Source of the DNA: Faecalibacterium sp. An122
GTDB taxonomy: Bacteria; Bacillota; Clostridia; Oscillospirales; Ruminococcaceae
Direction of reading: 5' to 3'
DNA: 64,000 nt
NCBI RefSeq assembly: GCF_002160895.1
Contig: NZ_NFLL01000002.1
Coordinates: forward strand, 186,001-250,000
The notes under the pieces were generated by a model. That model ran no database searches. It was not told the DNA's origin and saw only the letters and a program-made list of their open reading frames with translations. Position numbers and translations under genes: made by a program. Below are positions 55,079-63,685 of the stretch, in pieces; positions within the stretch are counted from its first letter, which is position 1; each line of letters starts with the position of its first letter.

Positions 55079-55603
55079 TTACAGTTTTTTGTAGCCGGGG
55101 GGCTCGTCGGCGGGGCAGCGGCGCTCCATCAGCCAGGTGTCCAGCCAGCGGCCGTGGCAGTCCCGGGCAATCCGCTCCCGGCGGCCCACCTCCCGGAAAC
55201 CGCATTTGGTGTGGAGGCGATGGCTGGCCTCGTTGTCCTGCAGGACGGCGGACTGCAACGTCCAGTATCCGGCCTGCTCGGCCTCCCGACACAGGGCGGT
55301 CAGCAGGTGATAGCCGTAGCCCCGGCCCCGGTACCGCTCCCCCACATAGATGCTCACCTCGGCGACGCCCCGGTAACACCAGCGCATATTCACCCGGGAG
55401 AGCACAGCCCAGCCCGCAATCTGGCCATCCGGCGCCAGAATCACCAGCCTGCATTCCTTGATGTGGGAGGCGTCCCAGGCACTGTAAGGCGGGCAGGCGG
55501 TTTGAAAGGTGGCGTGCTCGGTGGCGATTCCCTCCTGGTAGATTGCGGCGACCGCAGGCCAGTCGTCGGGCCGCATGGGCCGGATCAACATTGATTCATC
55601 CAT
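55079..55603 (-). CDS. GNAT acetyltransferase, phosphinothricin/methionine sulfoximine type
   Basis: 174 residues. It opens IRPMRPDDWPAVAAIYQEGI and carries the acetyl-CoA loop RYRGRGYGYHLL, NEASHRLHTKCGF and the C-terminal LMERR of the Pat/MddA-like family. It may detoxify amino-acid analogues such as methionine sulfoximine; not certain. The ribosome site is weak, so the downstream ATG at 55591 is possible. It follows the DUF975 gene by 26 nt. Confidence 0.82.
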   Translation of the reverse strand: MDESMLIRPMRPDDWPAVAAIYQEGIATEHATFQTACPPYSAWDASHIKECRLVILAPDGQIAGWAVLSRVNMRWCYRGVAEVSIYVGERYRGRGYGYHLLTALCREAEQAGYWTLQSAVLQDNEASHRLHTKCGFREVGRRERIARDCHGRWLDTWLMERRCPADEPPGYKKL

Positions 55604-55629
55604 GTAAATTGTTCGTCCGTTCTTTCGTA

Positions 55630-56394
55630 TCAGAATATCTGGCCAGACAGCTCTGCCTCGGATACATATCCGGAGGCCACTACCTTGGCCCGCATGGCCG
55701 CATACAGCTCGGCCTTGGTTGCCTCATAATAGGGATTGACAAACAGAATGCCCAGGCCGAACAGCAGATAGCCCAGCACGTTCCACCCAAAGAAGGACAG
55801 GTCCAGCACAAAGATGTTCCACTTTTCCCCGTCGGTCATGATGGTGCTGATCTCAGCGGCGCGGGCGGCCTCCAGATTGGGGTTTTCGGCCAGCAGATAG
55901 GGCACAAAGGTGTACTGATAGCTCTTGATGACGCCCGGGATCACCAGCAGCAGGGTGTAGAGGAAAATCCGCAGGTTGACGTAGAACATCCCGCTGACCA
56001 GGCCCCAGTAGTTGGTGGTGAAGCCCGAGAACAGGACTTTCAGGCTGGTCTCCCGGGAGCGGTTTTCCATCATGTAACGGCACTGTCCCACCCGAATGAT
56101 GGGGGTGAACAGGATGCCCCAGCACAGGACGACCACCAGAGCCAGAACCAGGGCCAGAATGCCCAGCATCAGAAAGGCCGTACTGAGGATGGCGGTGATG
56201 GGATTGCCGCCCAGCAGGCGGGAAGCCTGTTCCACGGCGCCGGAGGAGCTGCCCCCGCTGTTTCCGCTGAAGTTGATGTTGAGATCCACGCTGCCGGTGA
56301 GGATCGAGGCGATCAGACACATCAAAAAGACATTCCAGTAGCTGCGCCGCAGCACCGTTTTTGCATTGGCTTTTAAAAGGGCGCGTGTCCACAT
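55630..56394 (-). CDS. DUF975 family membrane protein
   Basis: 254 residues with about five membrane helices and the DUF975 arrangement, including GVIKSYQYTFVPYLLAENPNLEAARA. Function unknown. The start at 56394 follows AAGGAGGTCC. Its promoter (56450-56478) is divergent from the hydrolase promoter. Co-transcribed with the acetyltransferase downstream. Confidence 0.85.
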   Translation of the reverse strand: MWTRALLKANAKTVLRRSYWNVFLMCLIASILTGSVDLNINFSGNSGGSSSGAVEQASRLLGGNPITAILSTAFLMLGILALVLALVVVLCWGILFTPIIRVGQCRYMMENRSRETSLKVLFSGFTTNYWGLVSGMFYVNLRIFLYTLLLVIPGVIKSYQYTFVPYLLAENPNLEAARAAEISTIMTDGEKWNIFVLDLSFFGWNVLGYLLFGLGILFVNPYYEATKAELYAAMRAKVVASGYVSEAELSGQIF

Positions 56395-56449
56395 AAATAA
56401 GGACCTCCTTATCGAAAGAAAACAAATCGTTTTGGCAAGAGGTATTCAC

Positions 56450-56478
56450 AGTATAGCAGATTTTGCCCCAAAGCACAA
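56450..56478 (-). promoter_or_regulatory. Promoter of the DUF975 operon
   Basis: Minus strand: TTGTGC (56473-56478), 17 bases, TATACT (56450-56455) with TGC in front. Confidence 0.65.
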
Positions 56479-56500
56479 TGCTGCGCCCTGCGCAAAGGTT

Positions 56501-56529
56501 TTGACAAGATGGCCCCGGACGGTTACAAT
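56501..56529 (+). promoter_or_regulatory. Promoter of the tandem hydrolases
   Basis: TTGACA (56501-56506), 17 bases, TACAAT (56524-56529), about 75 nt before the first hydrolase. Confidence 0.78.
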
Positions 56530-56601
56530 AGGGTTGGGTACGCCGGCCGCCCGCCCCCTGCACCGGCAGACAAGGCGGGGCCGGCAGGACGGAAAGGAAT
56601 C

Positions 56602-57708
56602 ATGAATATGTTCAAAACCAAGAAAAAACTGTGCATCGGCGCGGCGGCGCTGATGCTGGGCGCGCTGCTGGCCTCGCCCGCCCAGGCCCAGGCGCCCTAT
56701 CTCACCCCGGACTCCACCGTGGCCAAGTTGCATTTCAACCCGGGAATCGTGGGGGCCGGCTTCGATACATGGGACCGCGGAGGGCTGCTGCCCGAGCAGC
56801 CCTGGGAGTATGCCCACTGGTCTCTGCGCCGCTATATAGGGCCTACGGTGGACACGGCGGTGGCGGGGCTGAACCTGGTGGTGGACAACTACAATCAGGG
56901 GGTTCAGGTGACCTATCAGCTCTACAGCGAGGAGGAGATCGCCCAGGACCCTTCCCGGGCGGAAGCGCAGCTGTATTATTTTCCCGCCAAGGAGCCGGGG
57001 GCAAAATATGCCCTGCTGCTGTCGGGAAATATGATGGAGCGCAGCGCCCGGGTGGATGAGTGCTGCGGCGCGGTGAGTCAGCTTCACGAGATGGGGTATG
57101 CAGCCTTTATCCTGCGCTACCGCACCGGCCATGACCTGAAGGACAACGCCAACTATGAGGACCTGGTCCGGGCGGTTCAGTTCATCACGGAACACGCCGG
57201 GGAACTGGGGGTCCAGGCGGAGGACTACGCCCTGGTGGGCTTTTCGTCGGGCGGACAACTGTGCGGTATCTTCGGCACCGACCGGATGGGCTACAGCAAT
57301 TACGGCCTGCCCAAGCCGGGCGCGCTGCTGCTGGCTTATCCCATCCTGAACTATGTCTATGGCAAGCCGCTGCTGTTCTATATGTACGACGGCGGCCGGC
57401 CGGGGGACCATCTGGCCCCGGGGGACTACTTCTATAATATTGAAGTGCCCGCCGAGGTGACGGCCAATTATCCCCCCACGTTCCATTGGTTCGGTCGGGA
57501 TGACAGCAGCCTGAAAGGGATGTTCCCGTCCCTGCAGAGTTTGGCTCTGGAGGAAGCTTTGGAGGAATCGGGTGTTATGTACCAGCTGGTGATCTATGAC
57601 CATGCACCCCATGGCAGCGGCAACGGCGCCGGTACCGACGCCGCCGGCTGGTTATACGATGCGGCATCCTTCTGGGAGGCGGCGGTGGAGGCCCATCCTG
57701 CGGCCTGA
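56602..57708 (+). CDS. Secreted alpha/beta hydrolase, first tandem copy
   Basis: 368 residues. A signal peptide (KTKKK, hydrophobic core, ASPAQAQA cleavage region) directs export. The hydrolase domain has the nucleophile elbow GFSSGG, a Asp-containing GRDDSS turn and a His in YDHAPHG. It resembles the acetyl-xylan esterase/BD-FAE group, so deacylation of extracellular polysaccharide or a similar ester is possible. The start at 56602 follows GGAAAGGA; the frame upstream is not signal-like. Its 5' half is almost identical to the next gene. Confidence 0.82.
   Translation: MNMFKTKKKLCIGAAALMLGALLASPAQAQAPYLTPDSTVAKLHFNPGIVGAGFDTWDRGGLLPEQPWEYAHWSLRRYIGPTVDTAVAGLNLVVDNYNQGVQVTYQLYSEEEIAQDPSRAEAQLYYFPAKEPGAKYALLLSGNMMERSARVDECCGAVSQLHEMGYAAFILRYRTGHDLKDNANYEDLVRAVQFITEHAGELGVQAEDYALVGFSSGGQLCGIFGTDRMGYSNYGLPKPGALLLAYPILNYVYGKPLLFYMYDGGRPGDHLAPGDYFYNIEVPAEVTANYPPTFHWFGRDDSSLKGMFPSLQSLALEEALEESGVMYQLVIYDHAPHGSGNGAGTDAAGWLYDAASFWEAAVEAHPAA
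56691..56998 (+). repeat. Tandem duplication, left copy
   Basis: By eye this block differs from 57852-58159 (1161 bases downstream) at about six positions, while the ends of the two genes differ more. It marks recent duplication or gene conversion. Confidence 0.85.
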
Positions 57709-57756
57709 CCGGCTCCGCTTCCCCCAACAAAGCAGGAAAGCTCAGGTGAACAACAG

Positions 57757-58866
57757 ATGCGAATACCCGAAAAAATCCGATCCATCGTCTATAGTACCGC
57801 AGCGGTGGTGCTGCTGTCCGAATGGATGGCCGTCCCCGCCCAGGCAGTCCTGGCGCCCTATCTCACCCCGGACTCCACCGTGGCCGAGTTGCATTTCAAC
57901 CCGGGAATCGTGGGGGCCGGCTTCGATACATGGGACCGCGGAGGGCTGCTGCCCGAGCAGCCCTGGGAGTATGCCCACTGGTCTCTGCGCCGCTATATAG
58001 GACCCCCGGTGGACACGGCGGTGGCCGGGCTGAACCTGGTGGTGGACAACTACAATCAGGGGGTTCAGGTGACCTATCAGCTCTACAGCGAGGAGGAGAT
58101 CGCCCAGGACCCTTCCCGGGCGGAAGCGCAGCTGTATTATTTTCCCGCCGAGGAGCCGGGGACCAAGTACGCCCTGGTCCTGTCGGGAAATATGCTGGAA
58201 CGGACAAGCCGGGTGAAGGAGTGCTGCGGCGCGGTGAGCCAGCTCCATGATATGGGGTATGCAGCCTTTATCCTGCGCTACCGCACCGGCCATGACCTGA
58301 AGGACAACGCCAACTATGAGGACTTGGTCCGGGCGGTTCAGTTCATCACCGACCACGCCGACGAACTGGGGGTTCAGGCCGAGGACTACGCCTTAGTGGG
58401 ACATTCCGCCGGCGGTCAGCTGTGCGGCATCTTTGGCACCGACCGGATGGGCTACAGCAATTACGGCCTGCCCAAACCAGGCGCCCTGCTGCTGGCTTAC
58501 CCCATCGTCAATTATATGTACAGCAAACCCTGCTTTTTCTATGTGTACGACGGCGCCGAGGCGGGCGACTACCTGGCGCCGGGGGATTACTATTACAATG
58601 TTGAGCTGGCCGCCGAGGTGACGGCCAATTTCCCGCCCACCTATCACTGGTACGGGCGGAACGATAAAACATTGGGTCTGATCTTCCAGCCCCTGCAGAG
58701 TCCGGCCCTGGACCGGGCCCTGGAGCGCAATGGCGTGATGCACCAGATGGTGGTCTACGAAAATGCGCCCCATGGCGTCGGAGTGGGCACCGGCACCGAC
58801 GCCGAAGGCTGGCTGTATGATGCGGCGGACTTCTGGGAGGAAGCCGTGGCCGCACAAGCGGAATAA
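57757..58866 (+). CDS. Secreted alpha/beta hydrolase, second tandem copy
   Basis: 369 residues, paralogue of the gene just upstream. The N-terminus also looks like a signal peptide (hydrophobic core, VPAQA site) but is unrelated in detail. The nucleophile elbow is GHSAGG, the Asp turn is replaced by GRNDKT, and the His is in NAPHG, so the active site looks intact. C-terminal differences may mean a different substrate. 48 nt separate the copies, probably one operon. Confidence 0.82.
   Translation: MRIPEKIRSIVYSTAAVVLLSEWMAVPAQAVLAPYLTPDSTVAELHFNPGIVGAGFDTWDRGGLLPEQPWEYAHWSLRRYIGPPVDTAVAGLNLVVDNYNQGVQVTYQLYSEEEIAQDPSRAEAQLYYFPAEEPGTKYALVLSGNMLERTSRVKECCGAVSQLHDMGYAAFILRYRTGHDLKDNANYEDLVRAVQFITDHADELGVQAEDYALVGHSAGGQLCGIFGTDRMGYSNYGLPKPGALLLAYPIVNYMYSKPCFFYVYDGAEAGDYLAPGDYYYNVELAAEVTANFPPTYHWYGRNDKTLGLIFQPLQSPALDRALERNGVMHQMVVYENAPHGVGVGTGTDAEGWLYDAADFWEEAVAAQAE
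57852..58159 (+). repeat. Tandem duplication, right copy
   Basis: Counterpart of 56691-56998; see the tandem gene entries. Confidence 0.85.
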
Positions 58867-58885
58867 GAGAGGGGAGAGAAAACCT

Positions 58886-60340
58886 ATGCCTTTGGATTGC
58901 AACGAAACCTTTCGCAGCCTGAATGCCGGTCTGCCGGACGATGTGGCCCGGCTGAAGGCAGCGGGATATTACGACGAGGCCATCGCCCGGATTGACGCCC
59001 GCCTGGCGGAGGACTGGACCTCCACCCAGAACGGCCCCAACCGGGCCGCCAACCCCACCCCGCAGGGGGTGGACGCCCAGCGGATGGCCCTGCTGGCCCA
59101 GCGGGAGATGATGTGCCGTCTGCCCCGGGAATATCCCTACACCGAGGCCCAGGCCGTGGCCCGGATGCAGTCTCTGGTGCGGGACTTCACCCCGGAAGAG
59201 TTCCGGGCGCTGGACCGGGCCGGCCGGGTGGACTGGCGGTTTGTGGAGGGAGTAAAGCACTATCAGAAGCGCTTTGCCGAGACCCTGCTGGACACCGACC
59301 CCGCCTATGGGGCCCGGCGGCTGGACCCCGGCCCCGACGGCAGCGCGGCCCGTGCCCGCCGCCGCGCCGTCCATGAACAGATGGTCCGCACCGGCAGTGC
59401 CTCGGCCCGAATTACGGTGGAATCCAGCATCGGCATGAGCAACGCAGCCTTTGACGCCGCTCTGGCCCGGGCCAAAGCCCAGGGACGGGACAGCGTCCAT
59501 GTCCGGGCCTGGCTGCCGGTGGCAGCTGCCTGCGACGCCCAGAGCGATCTCTCCATCGACTTCGCCTCGGAGCAGCCGGCCCATGTGGCCCCTGCGGATG
59601 CGCCCCAGCGCACTGTGTTCTGGGAGGCCGACCTGACCCAAAACCGCTCCTTCACCCTGCGGTACAGCTACACCCAGACCGCTCGCTATGCCGACCCGTT
59701 GAGCTTTGAACCCGACCCGGTTCAGCCCGATTTTGATACCGGCGAGGAGGCGCCCCACATTGTCTTTACCCCCTATCTGCGGGCCCTGGCGGCCCAGCTG
59801 ACCGAGGGAGTCACCAGCCCGGCGGAAAAGGCCCGGCGCTTTTACGATTACATCACCCTGAATGTCCGCTATCACTACCAGCCGGCCTACTTTGTGCTGG
59901 AGGATATCCCCACCCGCTGCGCCGCCGACCGGCGGGGAGACTGCGGCATCATGGCCCTGACCTTCATCACCCTCTGCCGCATCGCCGGGATTCCTGCCCG
60001 GTGGCAGAGCGGTCTGGCGGTGGGGCCGGACAAGTGCGGCTGCCACGACTGGGCCATGTTCTACATTGCCCCCAAGGGCTGGATGTACGCCGACTGCTCT
60101 TATGGCGGATCGATGGCCCGGGCCGGGGAGGAGGAACTGCGCCGGCATTATTTTGGCAATCTGGACCCCGGCCGGATGGTGGCCAACCGGGCCTTTGAAG
60201 CGCCCTTTGATCCGCCCATGACCGGCTTCCGGGCCGACCCCTACGACAACCAGTGCGGCGAAATCGAGGCCGACGGCGTGGGACTGTATGGGGACGACGT
60301 GGTCACCGCCAAAGAAACCCTCCGCTACGAGGAAAAATAA
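58886..60340 (+). CDS. Transglutaminase-like cysteine peptidase-fold protein
   Basis: 484 residues. The C-terminal transglutaminase-core domain has the triad Cys in RRGDCGIM, His in GCHDWAMF and Asp in YADCSYGG. The N-terminal 300 residues form a helical part plus a beta domain, without signal peptide, so it is probably cytosolic. Cysteine protease or amidase activity is possible; the target is unknown. ATG at 58886 follows GAGAGGGGAGAG and is 19 nt after the hydrolase pair, suggesting one operon. Confidence 0.85.
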   Translation: MPLDCNETFRSLNAGLPDDVARLKAAGYYDEAIARIDARLAEDWTSTQNGPNRAANPTPQGVDAQRMALLAQREMMCRLPREYPYTEAQAVARMQSLVRDFTPEEFRALDRAGRVDWRFVEGVKHYQKRFAETLLDTDPAYGARRLDPGPDGSAARARRRAVHEQMVRTGSASARITVESSIGMSNAAFDAALARAKAQGRDSVHVRAWLPVAAACDAQSDLSIDFASEQPAHVAPADAPQRTVFWEADLTQNRSFTLRYSYTQTARYADPLSFEPDPVQPDFDTGEEAPHIVFTPYLRALAAQLTEGVTSPAEKARRFYDYITLNVRYHYQPAYFVLEDIPTRCAADRRGDCGIMALTFITLCRIAGIPARWQSGLAVGPDKCGCHDWAMFYIAPKGWMYADCSYGGSMARAGEEELRRHYFGNLDPGRMVANRAFEAPFDPPMTGFRADPYDNQCGEIEADGVGLYGDDVVTAKETLRYEEK

Positions 60341-60349
60341 GGAGAAACC

Positions 60350-61720
60350 ATGGAAGTAATTGTTGCTGCACTCTGCCTGCTGCTGTTGCTGGCGGGGGAT
60401 GTTTTGCTGGTGGTGCTGCTGATGCGCAGCCGCCGCCCCGATGACCAGGACCAGGTCCAGGAGCTGGAGGACTGGCTGGAACAGCGGCTGGCCGCCCAGG
60501 AGGATGCCTTCAACAAGCGCCTGCGGGACAGCCAGGCCGCCCTGGCCGACCAGAACTATGCCGCCATCCGGGGCGTCCAGAACGCCGTGGAGGGGATGGG
60601 GGCCCAGCTGACCAACAGCCAGGCCGTCCAGCAGAAAAACCTGGAGGGCCGGTTCCAGACCATGGAGCGGACCCTGGAGAGCCGCCTGCGGACCCTGGAA
60701 CTGTCCAACGAGCAGAAGCTGGGGGACATGCGCCGCACCCTCACCGAGGGAATGGACGCCGTCCGGGCCGAGAACGCCAAAAAGCTGGATGAAATCCGCC
60801 ACACGGTGGACGAGCAGCTTCAGGACACCCTGCAGAAGCGGGTGAGCGAGAGCTTCAAGACGGTGAGCGACCAGCTGGAACAGGTGTACAAGGGCCTGGG
60901 CGAGATGCAGACCCTGGCCGCCGACGTGGGCGGCCTGAAACAGGTGCTGTCGGGCGTCAAGACCCGCGGCATTCTGGGCGAGATCCAGCTGGGGGCCATT
61001 CTGGAGGAGATTCTGGCCCCCGAGCAGTACGCCACCAACGTGGCCACCATACCGGGTTCCACCCAGCGGGTGGAATTTGCGGTCAAGCTGCCCGGCGCCG
61101 ACGGCCAGAATGTCTGGCTGCCCATTGACTCCAAGTTCCCCGGCGACACCTACGCCCACCTGCAGGACGCCTACGCCGCCGGAGATCCCCAGGCCGTGGA
61201 GGCGGCCCGCCGCGCTCTGGAACAGGTGATCCGGGCCGAGGCCAAGGACATCCGCACCAAGTATGTGGAGCCCCCCTATACCACCAATTTCGGCATCCTG
61301 TTCCTGCCCTTTGAGGGCCTGTATGCCGAGGTGGTGAACCAGGGCATGGTGGAGAGCCTCCAGCGGGACTATCAGGTCAACGTGGCCGGCCCCAGCACCA
61401 TGGCTGCTCTGCTGAACAGCCTGCAGATGGGCTTCAAGACGCTGGCCATCCAGAAGCGTTCCAATGAGGTCTGGCAGGTGCTGGGCGCCGTCAAGACCGA
61501 GTTTGAAAAGTTCGACAAGGGCCTGTCCAAGCTGCAGGAGCGGCTGCGCCAGTCCGACCGGGAGCTGGACGACCTGATCGGCACCCGCACCCGTGCCATC
61601 AACCGGAAACTGCGCTCGGTCCAGTCTCTGGACGATGCCAGCGCCGCCGTCCTGCTGGAACTGGACGCCGCCCCGGGTCAGCCGCCCCGGGCCAGCCTGA
61701 CCGATGGCGACGATGCATGA
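60350..61720 (+). CDS. rmuC: DNA recombination protein RmuC
   Basis: 456 residues. An N-terminal membrane helix (about 3-22), a long coiled coil (35-190), and the RmuC nuclease-like domain (LGEIQLGAILEEIL, VWLPIDSKFPGDTY) are present. RmuC limits inversion and recombination at repeats in E. coli and helps process replication intermediates. ATG at 60350 is 9 nt after the transglutaminase-like stop. The tandem repeats just upstream make its presence interesting but not proof of a link. Confidence 0.93.
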   Translation: MEVIVAALCLLLLLAGDVLLVVLLMRSRRPDDQDQVQELEDWLEQRLAAQEDAFNKRLRDSQAALADQNYAAIRGVQNAVEGMGAQLTNSQAVQQKNLEGRFQTMERTLESRLRTLELSNEQKLGDMRRTLTEGMDAVRAENAKKLDEIRHTVDEQLQDTLQKRVSESFKTVSDQLEQVYKGLGEMQTLAADVGGLKQVLSGVKTRGILGEIQLGAILEEILAPEQYATNVATIPGSTQRVEFAVKLPGADGQNVWLPIDSKFPGDTYAHLQDAYAAGDPQAVEAARRALEQVIRAEAKDIRTKYVEPPYTTNFGILFLPFEGLYAEVVNQGMVESLQRDYQVNVAGPSTMAALLNSLQMGFKTLAIQKRSNEVWQVLGAVKTEFEKFDKGLSKLQERLRQSDRELDDLIGTRTRAINRKLRSVQSLDDASAAVLLELDAAPGQPPRASLTDGDDA

Positions 61721-61752
61721 GCAAATTTTTCAGCCAATGAGAAGATCAGCCA

Positions 61753-61781
61753 TTGCTTTTTCCCTACAAGTATGGTATGAT
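61753..61781 (+). promoter_or_regulatory. Promoter of the flavodiiron gene
   Basis: TTGCTT (61753-61758), 17 bases, TATGAT (61776-61781) with extended-10 TGG. Confidence 0.65.
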
Positions 61782-61889
61782 AAGTCGGCCCGGTGGAAAC
61801 CCGGGCTTGTGAAACGAATACAGGGCGGCAGCCAAAAGCTGGTCTCCCTTTTAAAATGGGCTTAAAAACAACGGAAAGGACGACTTGCG

Positions 61890-63074
61890 ATGAACGTACA
61901 TAAGACAAAGATTACCGATTCTGTCCTGGGCATCAGCCTCAATGATACCACCCTGGACCTGTTCGAGAGCCAGTACCCTGTGCCGGGCGGTGTGAGCTAC
62001 AACTGCTACCTGATCCGGGATGAGAAGACCGCCGTCATGGATACGGTGGACGCCCGCGCCACCGACCTGTGGATGGAGACCCTGGAGGCCGAGCTGGCCG
62101 GCACCGCTCCCGATTACCTGGTGGTGTCCCATGTGGAGCCCGACCACTCGGCCAATGTGGCCCGCCTGGCTGCCAAGTACCCCGAGATGAAGGTGGTGGG
62201 CAACGCCAAGACCTTTGCCTTCCTGGCCAACTTCTTCCCCGGCGCCATTCCGGCAGACCGTCAGGTGGTGGTGAAGGACGGCGACCAGCTGAACCTGGGC
62301 GCTCACACCCTGACCTTTGTCTTTGCCCCCATGGTCCACTGGCCCGAGGTCATGGTCAGCTATGAGTCCAGCGAAAAGCTGCTGTTCTCGGCCGACGGCT
62401 TTGGCCGGTTCGGCGTGGTGGCCGACGGCGACAGCTTCGCCAACTGGGTCGACGATTCCCGCCGGTACTTCCTGAACATTGTGGGCAAGTATGGCGCTCA
62501 GGTGCAGGCCCTGCTCAAAAAGGCCGCCGGGCTGGAGATCAGCCGGATCTGCCCCCTGCACGGCCCGGTCCTGACCGGGGACCTTGCGCCCTACCTCAGC
62601 CTCTACGACACCTGGTCCAGCTACAAGCCCGAGGACCCCGCCGCCATTCTGGTGGCTTCGGCCTCCATCCACGGCCACACCCGTGAGGCGGCCCACCGGA
62701 TGGCCGAAAAGCTGCGGGCCGCCGGCGCATCCGTCACCGAGATGGACCTGACCCGCACCGACGTCTCCTACGCGGTGGCCGAGGCCTTCCGCTGCGGCAA
62801 GATGGTGCTGGCCTGCGCTACCTACGACGGCTTCCTCTTCCCGCCGATGGAGGCCTTCCTGACCCACCTCAAGACCAAGAACTTCCAGAACCGCACCGCC
62901 GGCCTGCTGGAAAACGGGATGTGGGCCCCGATGGCGGGCAAGCTGATGGGCGCCGCCCTGGCCGGGATGAAGAACATCACCGTCTGCGAGCACACCGTCA
63001 GCATCCGCGGCGCAGCCCACCCCTGCGACGAAGCGCCGATGGACGCGCTGGTCAGCGAGCTCATCGCGCGGTAA
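61890..63074 (+). CDS. A-type flavodiiron protein (FprA-like)
   Basis: 394 residues. The metallo-beta-lactamase-like diiron domain has ligands H81, E83, D85, H86, H150, D169 and H224, all present. A C-terminal flavodoxin domain (ILVASASIHGHT, residue 253 onward) holds FMN. Such enzymes reduce oxygen to water, and some reduce NO, taking electrons from rubredoxin; they protect anaerobes in air. No rubredoxin gene is adjacent. ATG 61890 follows GGAAAGGACGAC. Confidence 0.95.
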   Translation: MNVHKTKITDSVLGISLNDTTLDLFESQYPVPGGVSYNCYLIRDEKTAVMDTVDARATDLWMETLEAELAGTAPDYLVVSHVEPDHSANVARLAAKYPEMKVVGNAKTFAFLANFFPGAIPADRQVVVKDGDQLNLGAHTLTFVFAPMVHWPEVMVSYESSEKLLFSADGFGRFGVVADGDSFANWVDDSRRYFLNIVGKYGAQVQALLKKAAGLEISRICPLHGPVLTGDLAPYLSLYDTWSSYKPEDPAAILVASASIHGHTREAAHRMAEKLRAAGASVTEMDLTRTDVSYAVAEAFRCGKMVLACATYDGFLFPPMEAFLTHLKTKNFQNRTAGLLENGMWAPMAGKLMGAALAGMKNITVCEHTVSIRGAAHPCDEAPMDALVSELIAR

Positions 63075-63090
63075 AAATGCACACTGTAAA

Positions 63091-63118
63091 AGCCGGACCC
63101 GCAAGGGTCCGGCTTTTT
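63091..63118 (+). terminator. Terminator of the flavodiiron gene
   Basis: Ten-base stem AGCCGGACCC (63091-63100), GCAA loop, GGGTCCGGCT (63105-63114), then TTTT. Confidence 0.92.
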
Positions 63119-63130
63119 GTCTGTCCGGAT

Positions 63131-63502
63131 TTACCAGACGTAGACGGCGTGGATGGCGAAGTACAGCATGGCGGCAAGGGCGAGGATGCCGGCGCCGCCG
63201 GCGAGGATGAGATACCACTTGATGAACTTTTTGGCGGTGCCGACGTCGTTGTAGAGGGAGTCCAGCTTTTCGCTGTTCAGGTTCCGGCTCCGCACGTCGG
63301 CGACGTCCACGTCCCGGACCAGCTCGTCGAGGGTCAGGCCAAAGTAGTCGCTGAGCAGGACCAGCCGCTGGAAATCGGGGTAGGACTGGGCCGACTCCCA
63401 CTTTGAGATGGTCTGCCGGGAGACATGGAGCTCGGCGCCCAGTTCTTCCTGGGAGAGCCCCATCGACTTGCGCAGGCTGATGAGTTTTTCGTTGAAATTC
63501 AT
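63131..63502 (-). CDS. XRE-family regulator with C-terminal membrane helix
   Basis: 123 residues. The N-terminal helix-turn-helix is LSQEELGAELHVSRQTISKWE (residues 16-36). A C-terminal hydrophobic helix (95-120) suggests membrane anchoring, as in some small clostridial regulators. Target genes are unknown; the neighbour downstream of its promoter is a partial gene. The start at 63502 follows GAAGGAGCATCCT. Confidence 0.88.
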   Translation of the reverse strand: MNFNEKLISLRKSMGLSQEELGAELHVSRQTISKWESAQSYPDFQRLVLLSDYFGLTLDELVRDVDVADVRSRNLNSEKLDSLYNDVGTAKKFIKWYLILAGGAGILALAAMLYFAIHAVYVW

Positions 63503-63552
63503 AGGATGCTCCTTCCGCTTGGGGGTTCAAACTTGGGTGCGGCCGCAAGTTC

Positions 63553-63581
63553 AGGATACCAGAAGGGGAGCGGTTTGGCAA
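63553..63581 (-). promoter_or_regulatory. Promoter of the XRE regulator
   Basis: Minus strand: TTGCCA (63576-63581), 17 bases, TATCCT (63553-63558) with TGG. Two TTGCCAA direct repeats flank the -35 region and could be an operator. Confidence 0.55.
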
Positions 63582-63654
63582 GCAACCATCCTTGGCAATT
63601 TGTCAACCGGCGCTGACAGGGCGGAAATTCCGCCTTTTGGGGCCGGAAAGCAGG

Positions 63655-63682
63655 AAAAAAGCGCAGGCGGCAGACCTGCGCT
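63655..63682 (-). terminator. Terminator of the partial gene at the window end
   Basis: AGCGCAGG (63660-63667) pairs with CCTGCGCT (63675-63682); minus-strand tail TTTTTT. Confidence 0.88.
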
Positions 63683-63685
63683 GGG

